From positions 3,968,001 to 4,032,000 of the forward strand of contig NZ_CP038437.2 in assembly GCF_008329985.2 (NCBI RefSeq): 64,000 nt of DNA, written 5' to 3'. The stretch is from Halomonas binhaiensis. Lineage in GTDB: Bacteria > Pseudomonadota > Gammaproteobacteria > Pseudomonadales > Halomonadaceae. Numbering within the stretch: the stretch's first letter is position 1; every line of letters begins with the position of its first letter. Under the pieces are notes generated by a model that ran no database searches, had not been told where the DNA came from, and saw only the letters and a program-made list of their open reading frames with translations. The position numbers were made by a program, and so were the translations under genes. Shown here one piece after another: positions 17,738 to 27,309 of the stretch.

Positions 17738-19231
17738 ATGATAACCAACAACGCGACACCTGAACGTCCAAGCCTCAGGATGACATATTCCTGTCAATGG
17801 CCGGCCCTCATGGCTACCGCTCTACTATTGCTAGGGTTCAGCGGTGCCAGTCATGCCGTTACCGGTGAACTGAACCTGACAGGCTCCACGACAGGCTTCC
17901 TTGCCGTGGCCGTTTTCGTGGTGGCCTATGGTCTGGTCATGGCGGAAGAAAAACTGCACATGCGCAAGTCCAAGCCGGTCCTGGTGGCTGCTGGCATCAT
18001 CTGGGCATTGATTGGTTGGGTTTATGTGCAATCAGGACTGCCGGATGAGGCGGAGCATGCCTTCCATGCCACCTTGCTGGAATTCTCGGAGTTGATGCTG
18101 TTCCTGCTGGTCGCCATGACCTACATCAACGCCATGGATGAACGCCAGGTATTCGATGGACTGCGAGCCTGGATGGTGCAAAAAGGCTTCAGCTATCGCA
18201 GCCTGTTCTGGCTGACCGGCGGGTTGGCATTCATCATCTCGCCTGTCGCCGATAACCTGACGACCGCCTTGCTGATGTGTGCCGTGGTCACCAAGGTGGC
18301 CGAGGGCGACCGCAAGTTCATCAACCTGTCCTGCATCAATATCGTCGTTGCCGCCAATGCTGGCGGCGCCTTCAGCCCCTTCGGCGACATCACCACATTG
18401 ATGGTGTGGCAAGCGGGCCTGGTCCAGTTCCAGGAGTTCTTCGAGCTGCTGGTGCCATCATTGGTCAACTTCCTGGTCCCGGCTCTGGCCATGACGCTGT
18501 TCATTCCCAAACGCACGCCTGAAAGCCTGGATGAGGCGGTGGAACTCAAGCGCGGTGCAAGGCGCATCATTCTACTGTTCCTGCTGACTGTCGCCACGGC
18601 CGTTGCCTGCCATACGCTGCTGCATCTGCCACCGGTGCTGGGCATGATGACCGGCCTCGGTTACCTGCAGTTCTTTGGTTACTACCTGCGCAAGAGCTTG
18701 CCTCGGTCCCTGGATCGCAAGCGTACCCAGTATGTTCAGCGAGGCGACTGGCGGAAGCTGGAGCAGTTGGGCAGCGTCGTGCCTTTCGACGTCTTCAATC
18801 GTATCGCTCGTGCCGAGTGGGACACCTTGCTGTTCTTCTATGGCGTTGTCATGTGTGTTGGCGGGCTTGGCTTCATGGGCTATCTGGGGCTGTTGTCCGA
18901 TGTCATGTATACCCAGTGGAACGCAACCTGGGCCAATATCGCCCTGGGCATCATGTCGGCCGTCATCGATAACATTCCCGTCATGTTTGCCGTGCTGACC
19001 ATGGAGCCCGACATGTCGCATGGCCACTGGCTGCTGATCACACTCACCGCAGGTGTTGGCGGCAGTTTGCTATCCATTGGCTCTGCTGCCGGCGTGGCCC
19101 TGATGGGGCAGGCTCGTGGCTACTACACTTTCATGGGCCACTTGCGCTGGACGCCCGTCATCGCACTCGGCTATGCCGCCAGCGTGGCCACGCATTTATG
19201 GCTTAACCAGGCCAGCTTCACTCTCCCCTGA
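17738..19231 (+). CDS. nhaD: Na+/H+ antiporter NhaD
   Basis: A 497-residue inner-membrane antiporter of the NhaD/IT superfamily, exchanging sodium (or lithium) for protons and central to salt and alkaline tolerance in halophiles. It has an N-terminal hydrophobic leader (about residues 20-40 ending SGASHA, resembling a signal sequence), then about a dozen membrane helices. Conserved segments SPVADNLTTALLMCAVV and NAGGAFSPFGDITTLMVWQ carry the charged and polar residues typical of the family. A second ATG at residue 15 would still include the leader. The gene ends in a strong intrinsic terminator. Confidence 0.93.
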   Translation: MITNNATPERPSLRMTYSCQWPALMATALLLLGFSGASHAVTGELNLTGSTTGFLAVAVFVVAYGLVMAEEKLHMRKSKPVLVAAGIIWALIGWVYVQSGLPDEAEHAFHATLLEFSELMLFLLVAMTYINAMDERQVFDGLRAWMVQKGFSYRSLFWLTGGLAFIISPVADNLTTALLMCAVVTKVAEGDRKFINLSCINIVVAANAGGAFSPFGDITTLMVWQAGLVQFQEFFELLVPSLVNFLVPALAMTLFIPKRTPESLDEAVELKRGARRIILLFLLTVATAVACHTLLHLPPVLGMMTGLGYLQFFGYYLRKSLPRSLDRKRTQYVQRGDWRKLEQLGSVVPFDVFNRIARAEWDTLLFFYGVVMCVGGLGFMGYLGLLSDVMYTQWNATWANIALGIMSAVIDNIPVMFAVLTMEPDMSHGHWLLITLTAGVGGSLLSIGSAAGVALMGQARGYYTFMGHLRWTPVIALGYAASVATHLWLNQASFTLP

Positions 19232-19248
19232 TCCCCTCCGTTCCTCCC

Positions 19249-19286
19249 ACTGACGCTGGCTTTTCGCCAGCGTCAGTCATTTTTTC
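19249..19286 (+). terminator. Rho-independent terminator of nhaD
   Basis: A 12-bp perfect GC-rich stem (19249-19260 with 19266-19277, ACTGACGCTGGC and its complement) with a 5-base loop is followed by CATTTTTTC. It lies 18 bases after the nhaD stop codon. Confidence 0.9.
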
Positions 19287-19464
19287 GCCGTCTTTTTTGA
19301 AGATTATGTCGTTTTATTAGATATTTACCTTGTAAAGATGTGGTATAGACTAATCTTTTAATCACTAAAACAACGCAACCACCAAGAATAACTCTGCAGC
19401 AGGGAACCTCTCCCTATCCGGGCAAGGCCCATAAGCCCCGGCTCAGTGGAGAAGTGGAGTCACT

Positions 19465-20004
19465 ATGGCCTGGCAGTCGTCGCTCCTGGCGCAAATGTGG
19501 AAGCAGTACACATCCGGCCTCTCCGAGAGAGGCGGACCTAATCTATTGCGGCGAGCAGCCTTGCAAGGGCTATTCGTCGCAGGCTTGGCCTATCTGGCAA
19601 TCTCGCTCGGAAGCACACCTGCCGTTGCTCAGGTGAGCTCGCGACAGGACATATTGGTCATTGCCCATCCCGGCGTAGCCTCACGCAGGCTCGACCGTGA
19701 CACGCTGCGCGCGCTGTTCGCCATGCGCCAGCGCACCTGGCCAGACGGTAATGCGGCTCAGGTCTTCGTATTACCCAATGATTCATCCACTCATGCGACA
19801 TTTGCCAAGGAATGGCTGTCCGTTTACCCACATCAACTACAACTGGCCTGGGACCGCATGGTCTTTTCCGGGACAGGTCAGGCGCCCCACCGTGTCCGTA
19901 CACAGCGGCAAATGGTGGCTGCGGTGTCATCCACACCAGGCGCTATTGGTTACATCAACAGGGAGTACCTGGATGAAAGCGTCCAAGTCATCAACGTGGA
20001 GTAG
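19465..20004 (+). CDS. PstS-like periplasmic binding-domain protein
   Basis: A 179-residue exported protein of the PBP-like (phosphate ABC transporter substrate-binding) family, but a short single-domain version. The N-terminus has a basic stretch and a hydrophobic segment ending STPAVAQ (about residues 34-55), a signal peptide. The mature part shows the typical RLDRDTLRALFAMRQRTWPDG and TPGAIGYINREYL segments found in small PstS-like proteins that stand alone from a transporter. It has a GTGGAG ribosome-binding site. It overlaps the downstream porin gene by 32 bases and is followed by a GGDEF/EAL gene, so a sensing role is more likely than bulk transport. Confidence 0.85.
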   Translation: MAWQSSLLAQMWKQYTSGLSERGGPNLLRRAALQGLFVAGLAYLAISLGSTPAVAQVSSRQDILVIAHPGVASRRLDRDTLRALFAMRQRTWPDGNAAQVFVLPNDSSTHATFAKEWLSVYPHQLQLAWDRMVFSGTGQAPHRVRTQRQMVAAVSSTPGAIGYINREYLDESVQVINVE

Positions 20005-21190
20005 AGCCGCAGGCGGCACCCTCGCCGTAGCAATCTCTGCGCTTGGCGTCTCGCCATCCATGGCAACGGATACCAATGCTCTGGACTCGCTGCAGTTGCA
20101 TGGCTTCCTCAGCCAGGCCTATATCGTTACCGATCACAACAATTTCTTTGGCTCCAGCAGCGATGGCAATGGCAGTTGGGATTACACTGAACTCGGCTTC
20201 AACGCTTCCTTGCGTCCAACCAAGAACCTGCTGATCGCCGCCCAGGCATTGAGCCGCCGTGCAGGCAAAGACGATGATGGTTCGCCGACACTCGACTACG
20301 GCATCATCGACTGGCAGATGCTATCCACGGCAGACCAGACCTTTGGCATCCAGCTTGGCCGCTTCAAGAATCCCCTCGGCTTCTACAACCAGACCAGGGA
20401 CGTAGCCTTCACTCGCCCCAGCATTCTGCTTCCTCAATCCATCTACTTTGACCGTACACGCTCCGTTGCCATGTCAGGTGATGGCGTGAGCCTGTATCAC
20501 GAAGCGCGCCTCGACAATGGTGGCCTGCTGCACAGCCAGTTTGGCGTCGGCAGGTCTCAGGCCGGCGACGACGCGGAAAGCAGTCTGGGACTGGACGACC
20601 TGCCTGGCTCTCTGGAAGGAGACCTTTCGGTCATTGGCCAGGTTCGCTACGAACATGACGGGGGACGTATCGTGCTGGCGGTGAGCGCCGCATCCGTGCA
20701 CGAGAAGTATGAATCTCCAGGCGACTTTCCCGGTGACGGTGAATTCTCCTTTCAGCCAGTGATTCTCTCCGCCCAGTACAATGCAGAACGTTGGAGCCTG
20801 ACAGGCGAATACGCCCTGCGCAGAGTAGAGACCAGCGGCTTCAATGCCTTCGATGACATCAGCCAGACCGGGGAAAGCTGGTACGTACAATACACTCGTC
20901 GCTTCCTGGATGACTGGCAATGGCTGGTGCGTTACGACACTCTCGTCCACAACCGCAACGACCCCAATGGCCACAAGTACGAGGCGGCAGGTTTCGGCCC
21001 GGCGTATTCCCAATATGCCGATGACCTGACCTTTGGCGTGCAGTGGACACCTCATCCCAATGTGATGTTGTCAGGTGAATACCATCACGTTGACGGTACG
21101 GGATGGTTGTCATTGCAGGATAACCCCGACTCATCTCAGACCGAACAGATCTGGAATATGTGGCTGATGCAGCTGTCGCTGAGGTTCTGA
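19973..21190 (+). CDS. Outer-membrane porin-like beta-barrel protein
   Basis: A 405-residue exported protein. The start at ATG 19973 was chosen because it has an AGGGAG ribosome-binding site and begins MKASKSSTWSRAAGG followed by a hydrophobic stretch ending SPSMA, a clear signal peptide. Upstream in-frame codons lie inside the preceding gene and code for unrelated sequence. The body has alternating strand patterns and repeated aromatic residues, and it ends LMQLSLRF with a C-terminal Phe, the outer-membrane barrel assembly signal. It resembles porins encoded next to PstS-like and GGDEF genes. Ligand is unknown. The stop shares one base with the next ATG. Confidence 0.82.
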   Translation: MKASKSSTWSRAAGGTLAVAISALGVSPSMATDTNALDSLQLHGFLSQAYIVTDHNNFFGSSSDGNGSWDYTELGFNASLRPTKNLLIAAQALSRRAGKDDDGSPTLDYGIIDWQMLSTADQTFGIQLGRFKNPLGFYNQTRDVAFTRPSILLPQSIYFDRTRSVAMSGDGVSLYHEARLDNGGLLHSQFGVGRSQAGDDAESSLGLDDLPGSLEGDLSVIGQVRYEHDGGRIVLAVSAASVHEKYESPGDFPGDGEFSFQPVILSAQYNAERWSLTGEYALRRVETSGFNAFDDISQTGESWYVQYTRRFLDDWQWLVRYDTLVHNRNDPNGHKYEAAGFGPAYSQYADDLTFGVQWTPHPNVMLSGEYHHVDGTGWLSLQDNPDSSQTEQIWNMWLMQLSLRF

Positions 21191-24042
21191 TGAACATGGC
21201 CAAGGATCATGATGCTCCCCGGCGCCCTCGCCCCAGCCTGACCTGGCGGGTGGTCATGCTGTCCAGTCTGCTCCTTGTCGCCTTGGCAGTACTGATCACT
21301 TATCTTTCCTGGGCGAACATGAACAAGCAGCTCGACAGCGACCGCCAGGAGCAGGTCGAGCAACATCGACGTGAACTGCACTTTGCCCTGTCCCGAGCGG
21401 AAACCAGTCTGAAGCAACTTGCCGGTGTCGTCGCCGCCGCACCCCAGCTTAGCCAGGCCCTGGAAGCCTCCGATGCCTTGGCAGTAGACGCAGCCCTGTC
21501 GTCACAGTGGCCTACGCTGCAGCTGGAATCCGGCATCGAGGAAATCCGTGTTTACGATTCCTCCAACCACCTGTTGTTCAAGCAGGGGACACCAACCCTG
21601 GAGGATGAAAAGGACTTCCGTGCCTGGACTGCTCAGGTCATGGGCCAGGAAAGGCCGCTGTCGACACTGCGCTGCACCCCGCAGTGCTTCCACTATGCAG
21701 CGGTCCCCATACTAGGTGATGGTGGCAGCGTCGGTAGTCTCGTGATATCCAGTTCCCTGGCTTATGTCACTCGCCAGGCCAAGGAGTTATCGAGCAGCGA
21801 AACCGCGCTGGTCGTCAATCATACTCGTGGCCCCGTGGATGCACGGCCCGAGAGGCACATCGATTCCTGGAACGCCTGGGTCATCGCGGTGACCAATCAG
21901 GATGTCAGCATGCCCATCCTGCATCAGGCAGCCCCCAAGATTGCATTGCAGGACCTGGAAACTACGCCTTGGCGCTTGACTCACAGTAGCCGGGAACTGG
22001 AAATATCTGCCATACCCATCCTCCCTCAACCAGCTCGCGCATCATCAAACAACGCAACCAGCGCCTATTTTCTCCTGGTCTCGGATGTCACTGCGCAGAT
22101 CAACGCCATCCGCCTCGATACCCGCACGCTGATGCTGGCCAGCCTGTTTGGCTGGCTATCAGCAGAGTTGCTGCTGCTGGCCATCCTGCTCAATCCCATG
22201 GCCCGGTTACGGCGCATAGCTGCCGTTCTGCCCCCTTTGGCCAGCGGCGGGTTCGATCAGGTACGCGCGGCCTTATCCCCCAAGAACAAGCTGTGGCCTG
22301 ACGAAATCGATATCCTGGAGCACAGTACCCTGTCCCTGGCCAACCAGCTTGACCTTCTTCAGCAGGAAGTCCAGATACGTGGTGACGAGCTGGCCCAGAG
22401 GGTCAACGAACTGGCCCGAGAGCGCGACTTCATCAGCAGCCTGATTGACACAGCCCAGGTCTTCATCGTGACGCTGGATGATGAAGGGCGTATCAACCTG
22501 GTCAATGCCCACCTCGAAGAGAAACTGCAGACCCCCGCTTCAACACTGCTTGGCCGACGGTTCGATGACGTCTTCCCTGATGAAGGCGCAGCACAACCCT
22601 CCTCCAACGTGACTGAGCTGCGTTATGAAGAGCGGGAACTGGTCATTCCCAGTGGCGAATGCCATACCATCATCTGGCATCACAGCCCTTTCCCTCGTGA
22701 TAACGAAAACTCCCAGGCACGCATCTCAGTCGGCCTGGATATCACTGAACGCAAGGCTGCCGAGGCCCGGCTGACCTGGTTGGCGGAACGCGATCCACTG
22801 ACGGAACTGTATAACCGGCGCTTCTTCCAGGAAGCACTCAACAAGGCACTGGCCCAGGGCCATCATGGCTCTGTACTGCTGTTCGACCTGGACCAGTTCA
22901 AGGAAGTCAACGAGCTGAGTGGTCACCATGCCGGGGACCGCATGCTGCATGAGGTTGCCCGCCTGCTGCAGCAGGAGTATACCCACCGTGGTACCGTGGC
23001 CCGGCTTGGAGGCGATGAATTTGCTCTGCTGCTGACAGGCGTCGACAGCGACCAGACCATCAGTGTCGCCAAGCACCTCAATCAACTGCTGGACAGCTTG
23101 AGCTTTGTGGCGGAAGGCCACCGCCATCGTATCTCGGCCAGCATCGGCATCGTGCAGTTCCCTACCCACGGCACGACACCTGCAGACCTGATGGCAAGCG
23201 CCGACATGGCCATGTACAAGGCCAAGGAGAATCCGCTACAACGCTGGCATCTGTTGTCGGCACTGGCCAATGCCCGCGATGAGCTCAATGAGCGTGTCTA
23301 CTGGTCCGAACGAATTCGTCGCGCGCTGGACGACGATGATTTCGTACTGATGGTGCAACCCATCGTGCATATGAAGAGCCATAGCATCCGCCACTACGAA
23401 GTACTGCTGCGCATGCGCGATGGCGACCGCCTTATTCCCCCTTCACGCTTCATTCCGCTTGCCGAGCACAGTGGCCAGATCATTGCCATCGACCGCTGGG
23501 TGCTGCATCACTGCGTACAGGCTCTGGCGCACCTGAAAGGCATCAGCCTGGCAGTCAACCTTTCGGGACAGTCACTGCATGACGAAGGTCTCAATCAGTT
23601 CCTCGCCGACGAGCTCGCTGAATATGATGCCGATCCTCACCATCTGATTCTGGAAGTGACGGAAACCGCGGCAATTACCGACTTTTCCACCGCACGCGGC
23701 GTACTGCAGAGCATGCGTGACCTGGGTTGCCATACAGCCCTGGACGATTTTGGTGTCGGATTCTCAAGTTTCCATTACCTGGGTCAGCTACCCGTGGACT
23801 ACATCAAGATCGATGGATCATTCATCCGTAGCCTGGCGGTCAGTGCCGACAGCCGAGTGATCGTCAAGGCGGTGGCTGATATTGCCTTCGGGTTCGGCAA
23901 GCAGGCCATTGCCGAGTACGTCGATCACGAAGCATTGATTCCCCTGCTGACTTCCTACGGAATCGAGTACGGACAGGGCTTCCACCTCGGTCAACCTGTG
24001 CCGATGGAAGAAGCTTTCGGCTTCGACCCGGTCAAGCTTTAG
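21190..24042 (+). CDS. Membrane-bound GGDEF/EAL protein with PAS domain (c-di-GMP turnover)
   Basis: A 950-residue bifunctional-type c-di-GMP enzyme. Order: transmembrane helix (about 20-40), periplasmic sensor region (about 41-310), second helix (about 311-335), linker and coiled coil, PAS-like domain (about 410-530), GGDEF domain with an intact GGDEF motif at residues 607-611, and an EAL domain (about 710-945). The EAL motif reads EVL (Glu737 retained), and other catalytic elements are present: AVNLSG, LEVTE, DDFGVG, YIKIDGSFI and YGQGF. Both cyclase and phosphodiesterase activities are therefore possible. The ATG at 21190 overlaps the porin stop by one base. Its periplasmic domain may read the upstream PstS-like protein. 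Confidence 0.92.
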   Translation: MNMAKDHDAPRRPRPSLTWRVVMLSSLLLVALAVLITYLSWANMNKQLDSDRQEQVEQHRRELHFALSRAETSLKQLAGVVAAAPQLSQALEASDALAVDAALSSQWPTLQLESGIEEIRVYDSSNHLLFKQGTPTLEDEKDFRAWTAQVMGQERPLSTLRCTPQCFHYAAVPILGDGGSVGSLVISSSLAYVTRQAKELSSSETALVVNHTRGPVDARPERHIDSWNAWVIAVTNQDVSMPILHQAAPKIALQDLETTPWRLTHSSRELEISAIPILPQPARASSNNATSAYFLLVSDVTAQINAIRLDTRTLMLASLFGWLSAELLLLAILLNPMARLRRIAAVLPPLASGGFDQVRAALSPKNKLWPDEIDILEHSTLSLANQLDLLQQEVQIRGDELAQRVNELARERDFISSLIDTAQVFIVTLDDEGRINLVNAHLEEKLQTPASTLLGRRFDDVFPDEGAAQPSSNVTELRYEERELVIPSGECHTIIWHHSPFPRDNENSQARISVGLDITERKAAEARLTWLAERDPLTELYNRRFFQEALNKALAQGHHGSVLLFDLDQFKEVNELSGHHAGDRMLHEVARLLQQEYTHRGTVARLGGDEFALLLTGVDSDQTISVAKHLNQLLDSLSFVAEGHRHRISASIGIVQFPTHGTTPADLMASADMAMYKAKENPLQRWHLLSALANARDELNERVYWSERIRRALDDDDFVLMVQPIVHMKSHSIRHYEVLLRMRDGDRLIPPSRFIPLAEHSGQIIAIDRWVLHHCVQALAHLKGISLAVNLSGQSLHDEGLNQFLADELAEYDADPHHLILEVTETAAITDFSTARGVLQSMRDLGCHTALDDFGVGFSSFHYLGQLPVDYIKIDGSFIRSLAVSADSRVIVKAVADIAFGFGKQAIAEYVDHEALIPLLTSYGIEYGQGFHLGQPVPMEEAFGFDPVKL

Positions 24043-24147
24043 CCAGTCACGCTTTCGTCAGTCAAGCCATAGCCAACCATTTCGAGCCTCGGCCAGGAAA
24101 CGGATAACCACAGAAATGGACGAAAACAGGAAATAAATAGGTATCCG

Positions 24148-24163
24148 CCTTACGATTGTAAGG
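24148..24163. promoter_or_regulatory. Short perfect inverted repeat upstream of the acyltransferase gene
   Basis: CCTTACGATTGTAAGG (6-bp arms around GATT) lies 48 bases before the start of the autoinducer-synthase-like gene at 24211, in an AT-rich region that could contain the promoter. It could be an operator. No regulator gene is adjacent, so this is tentative. Confidence 0.35.
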
Positions 24164-24210
24164 TTCAACATTTATAAAACTAGCGAACAAACACCAGGGA
24201 CACCCCATTC

Positions 24211-25011
24211 ATGTCACAAAATACGAGAGCTGAAGAGAGGCACGTCAAGGGTGAACAGTTGTGCAAACGCTTTGCCAAGGAATTTCGCTGTTCTCTAGCC
24301 GAAAGTGATCACGACCGACAACGTGTCTATGCATTGCGCCATCAAATCTATCTCGGCGAGATGCACTGCAACTTGCCGGAAGACCCAGAGAAACGCCTGG
24401 AAAGTGATGAGTTTGATCAGCACGCGCTGCATTGCATGATCGAACACCGCGAAAGCGGGCAACTGGCTGGTTGCATGCGCCTTGTCATCCCACACCCGGA
24501 CCAGGACAACCGTATGCCGGTGGTCCACGTGGCCGGCCCGCAATTCACCCGGCCAGAACTCCACCCCAGTCTCTTTCCCAGCACGACTATTTGTGAAATC
24601 TCCCGGCTGGCCGTCGCCCCTTCCTTTCGCAAACGGGCGGTCACCTTCCCCCTGGTCATGATCGGCCTGTTCCTGAGCAGCTCCGCCCTGGCGGGTCTGA
24701 CCCATCGCCGCAACATCTATGCATTGATGGAACCCAGGCTGCCACGTCTGCTGGCACAATCCGGATTCCGCTTTCACACCGTCAGCGAAGGAATCCATTA
24801 CTACGGCATACGCCATGCTTACTACATTGATCATGTTCAGGCAGAACAGGAGATGCACCACGAGCTCGATGACCTGTACCAGTACATCAGAGGTCTCCTG
24901 GCTGACCAGCTACAGGCCCGTGCCAGCGTCACGGGTGAAAGGCAGAAAGATCCACACTCCTGCTCAGATCAGGTCCTGGAGTTAGCTCAGCCCCCCAGCC
25001 AAATACCATGA
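24211..25011 (+). CDS. Autoinducer-synthase-like (GNAT-fold) acyltransferase, exosortase-associated type
   Basis: A 266-residue protein resembling the PEP-CTERM/exosortase system-associated acyltransferases, which are distant relatives of LuxI-type acyl-homoserine lactone synthases and N-acyl amino acid synthases. Typical features are an N-terminal basic segment, YALRHQIYLGEM (around residue 43), the E-ISRLAVAPSFRKR block (about 130-142) and a C-terminal HYYGIRHAYYIDH segment. No exosortase, PEP-CTERM protein or polysaccharide gene is nearby, so the usual partner system is absent from this window. The 3' end overlaps the convergent DUF3541 gene by 83 bases. The acyl acceptor cannot be predicted. 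Confidence 0.78.
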   Translation: MSQNTRAEERHVKGEQLCKRFAKEFRCSLAESDHDRQRVYALRHQIYLGEMHCNLPEDPEKRLESDEFDQHALHCMIEHRESGQLAGCMRLVIPHPDQDNRMPVVHVAGPQFTRPELHPSLFPSTTICEISRLAVAPSFRKRAVTFPLVMIGLFLSSSALAGLTHRRNIYALMEPRLPRLLAQSGFRFHTVSEGIHYYGIRHAYYIDHVQAEQEMHHELDDLYQYIRGLLADQLQARASVTGERQKDPHSCSDQVLELAQPPSQIP

Positions 25012-26116
25012 TCGCCAGTACATTGCGATGCTCGCCGAGCTCCAGGTCGACATCGTCCGTGGTGGAAGGAATGATCCCGGAAACCGGATCCCTGGCAGCG
25101 GCAAGATGTGCGCGAATCTGCTCTACCAAAGGGTGATTTTCATTACCGGTGAGTAGAAAACACAGCGCCACTTCCGCCAGGATATCCTCCTTGGCTCGGC
25201 CAATCAGGGACGGAGCTTCACGCTCGAAGTCCTCCAGTATCCACTCGACCTGATTTTCAGGGACCAACCGCTGATAGTAACGACTGCGAGCAATGATGAT
25301 GTGGGTGAGCCCATACAGCCAGTTGCTGTACTCATCCTCATCGAGCTTGGCGACGCGCTGCGGCGAGTATTGTTCCTGGAATGCGCCCAGCACCTCTTCA
25401 CGCAGGTCCATCAGGCCAAGGTGATAGAGGAAGGCCACCTGGTTGGCGACCTGCGCGGCATACACCGATATCACCTCAGGGTCCGTCAGGAAGCTACGCC
25501 AGTCCACCGCCATGACAGCCGCATTCAGCGACTCGCGGGTTTCCTCGGGGATCAGCGGCAGAATATCGTGGTACTGGGCCTGGGCCAGACGGAACAGCAG
25601 ACGCCGGGGCAGCATCATTTCGGTACGGCTGGCAAACATCTCCTTGCGCTGACGATCCCTGACAGAATCCGTGGGAAAGCTCTCGTACAGTTCCTGGTTA
25701 CGCTGTGCCACAAGAGCGGGGTCTTTCACCAGCTGCGCATCACTGGCCAGGTCTGCCAACAGGCTCTCACCATATTCGCGATTGAGCGGCAGATACTGCG
25801 ACTCTCCGGTCAAACGCCATAGGCGCTGGACATAATGGCGTTGCTTGTCCTCGGAAAGCTGATCCAGATTGTCTTCATAGACATCGCGCATTTCAGCGGC
25901 AATGCGTGCGTAATCATAGGACTCTTGCGCACTGCCGCTGGCCTGAACCTGCTGATCCAGAGGCGCAGTTGCTTGGCTGACCGCCTGTGCGGATGCAACA
26001 TCCGCGACCTGGGCTTGCCCCGTTACCTGCTCGGCAATTGCCACACCCTGTGCAGCACTGAAGCACAGGGTAAAAAGCAGGATGAGCCTGGCTGATGACC
26101 GTCCCTTGATTTTCAT
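24929..26116 (-). CDS. Exported DUF3541-like protein
   Basis: A ~395-residue protein with a signal peptide (MKIKGRSSARLILLFTLCF, cleaved around AIA-EQV), predicted periplasmic. The start at 26116 is preferred because AGGAG is 8 bases upstream; the ATG two codons earlier is too close to it. The mature protein begins with an Ala/Gln-rich linker and then an alpha-helical region (YARIAAEMRDVYEDNLDQLSEDKQ...). I place it in the DUF3541 family with moderate confidence; function unknown. Its 3' end overlaps the acyltransferase gene on the opposite strand. Confidence 0.7.
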   Translation of the reverse strand: MKIKGRSSARLILLFTLCFSAAQGVAIAEQVTGQAQVADVASAQAVSQATAPLDQQVQASGSAQESYDYARIAAEMRDVYEDNLDQLSEDKQRHYVQRLWRLTGESQYLPLNREYGESLLADLASDAQLVKDPALVAQRNQELYESFPTDSVRDRQRKEMFASRTEMMLPRRLLFRLAQAQYHDILPLIPEETRESLNAAVMAVDWRSFLTDPEVISVYAAQVANQVAFLYHLGLMDLREEVLGAFQEQYSPQRVAKLDEDEYSNWLYGLTHIIIARSRYYQRLVPENQVEWILEDFEREAPSLIGRAKEDILAEVALCFLLTGNENHPLVEQIRAHLAAARDPVSGIIPSTTDDVDLELGEHRNVLAIMVFGWGAELTPGPDLSRSVDLSAFHP

Positions 26117-26154
26117 TGTCATTACTCCTGGACTGACCCTATGTCGAGCCTACC

Positions 26155-26952
26155 CTAGCGGGAACTCTCTTCATCATTATCCGGCCACAGGCTTTGCGCC
26201 TTGCTGCGGGATACCATTCTCACTCTCAGCTTGGGACGGGAAGCTGGAGGAGCCGAAGTTTGAACGACATTGGTCGTTGGTGCATCAACATCAGGTTCTG
26301 TTGCCTCGCTTGTCTCCCGCGGAAGCTGTGGCTCAATCACCACCCAAGCGAACAACGGTAATGCCAGGTTCCAGTAAATCGCTGCCAAGCGTAAGCCCAG
26401 GGTCGTCACCAACGACAGCACAATGGCCAGGGAGCCAACACCAAGGTTGATCAACAGTACGTAGACCATGCCACCTGCTATCGCTGCCGTGGCGTAGATC
26501 TCCCGGCACAGCACCATGGGCACACGCTGGGCCAGCACATCACGGATCACACCACCGACCACTCCCGTGAACAGCCCCATGGACACTGCCACGACGCCGG
26601 GCATGCCCATCAGCAACGCCTTGTTGGCACCGATCACGACAAACAAGGCAAGACCAAAGGCATCTGCCACCGGCAGGATACGGCGATCGAGGCGATGAAT
26701 ATAACGAAAGCCAATCAACGAACCGATGACAGTCGCCAGCACCACCCAGATATAGGTCGGGTCAGTAATCCAGAACACCGGTAGAACACCCAGCACCAGA
26801 TCCCTGACCGTGCCACCGCCAATTGCCGTCACGGCAGCCAGTATCAGCATGCCAATGGGATCCATGCGCGAACGACATGCCAGCAGCACCCCCGACAGAG
26901 AAAAGACCACAGTTCCCGCCATATCCAGCCAATAGACAAGTATGCTGTCCAC
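26155..26952 (-). CDS. TRIC-family (UPF0126) membrane channel protein
   Basis: A ~265-residue membrane protein of the bacterial TRIC family (YadS/YicG group), forming trimeric monovalent-cation channels. Two homologous three-helix repeats are visible, each with the glycine-rich signature: AAVTAIGGGTVRDLVLG and GLFTGVVGGVIRDVLAQRVP. The C-terminal ~45 residues are a polar tail (PQLPRETSEATEPDVDAPT) not needed for the fold. The GTG at 26952 with GGAG upstream is a better start than the TTG at 26973. It lies 38 bases upstream of the DUF3541 gene on the same strand and may be co-transcribed with it. Confidence 0.87.
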   Translation of the reverse strand: MDSILVYWLDMAGTVVFSLSGVLLACRSRMDPIGMLILAAVTAIGGGTVRDLVLGVLPVFWITDPTYIWVVLATVIGSLIGFRYIHRLDRRILPVADAFGLALFVVIGANKALLMGMPGVVAVSMGLFTGVVGGVIRDVLAQRVPMVLCREIYATAAIAGGMVYVLLINLGVGSLAIVLSLVTTLGLRLAAIYWNLALPLFAWVVIEPQLPRETSEATEPDVDAPTTNVVQTSAPPASRPKLRVRMVSRSKAQSLWPDNDEESSR

Positions 26953-27309
26953 GACAACTCCATACGTTGCCAAGTGATATACGCTGCCGACCTAATAAAT
27001 CAGCATGTTATGCATGCATGAGCAGCATAACCTCATCCTGCTCCCATACAGGGTGACTTACGACCAAGGTCGCCCCTGAAGCGTGCAGGCCCCAAACTAT
27101 TCTTGATACTCCCTGATCTTGATAGCGCATTCCTGATCGAGCATGGCAGCCTACCGCGCCATCCTGGCTGCCGTGAACAGCAGACTGGATGGCACGGTAA
27201 GAGATAGAACGGTAAGGGATGGGGTGGTTCAGCCGCGCGGCAGAAGATATGGCGAGATAAGCAGCAATGTCTGTCAAGAACCTTGCTGACAAGGCCGCGA
27301 TCTCTGGTC
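26953..27309. other. Intergenic region, no gene recognised
   Basis: A 357-base gap. It contains a weak hairpin (GTTATGC...GCATAAC, 27007-27031) and short ACGGTAAG(A/G)GATGG-like repeats (about 27190-27225), but no convincing gene, promoter or U-tailed terminator. Confidence 0.4.

Noticed and set aside
19387..19464. Leader of the PstS-like gene as a c-di-GMP riboswitch
   Set aside because: The GC-rich leader has some pairing potential, but the conserved blocks of GEMM riboswitches are not present.
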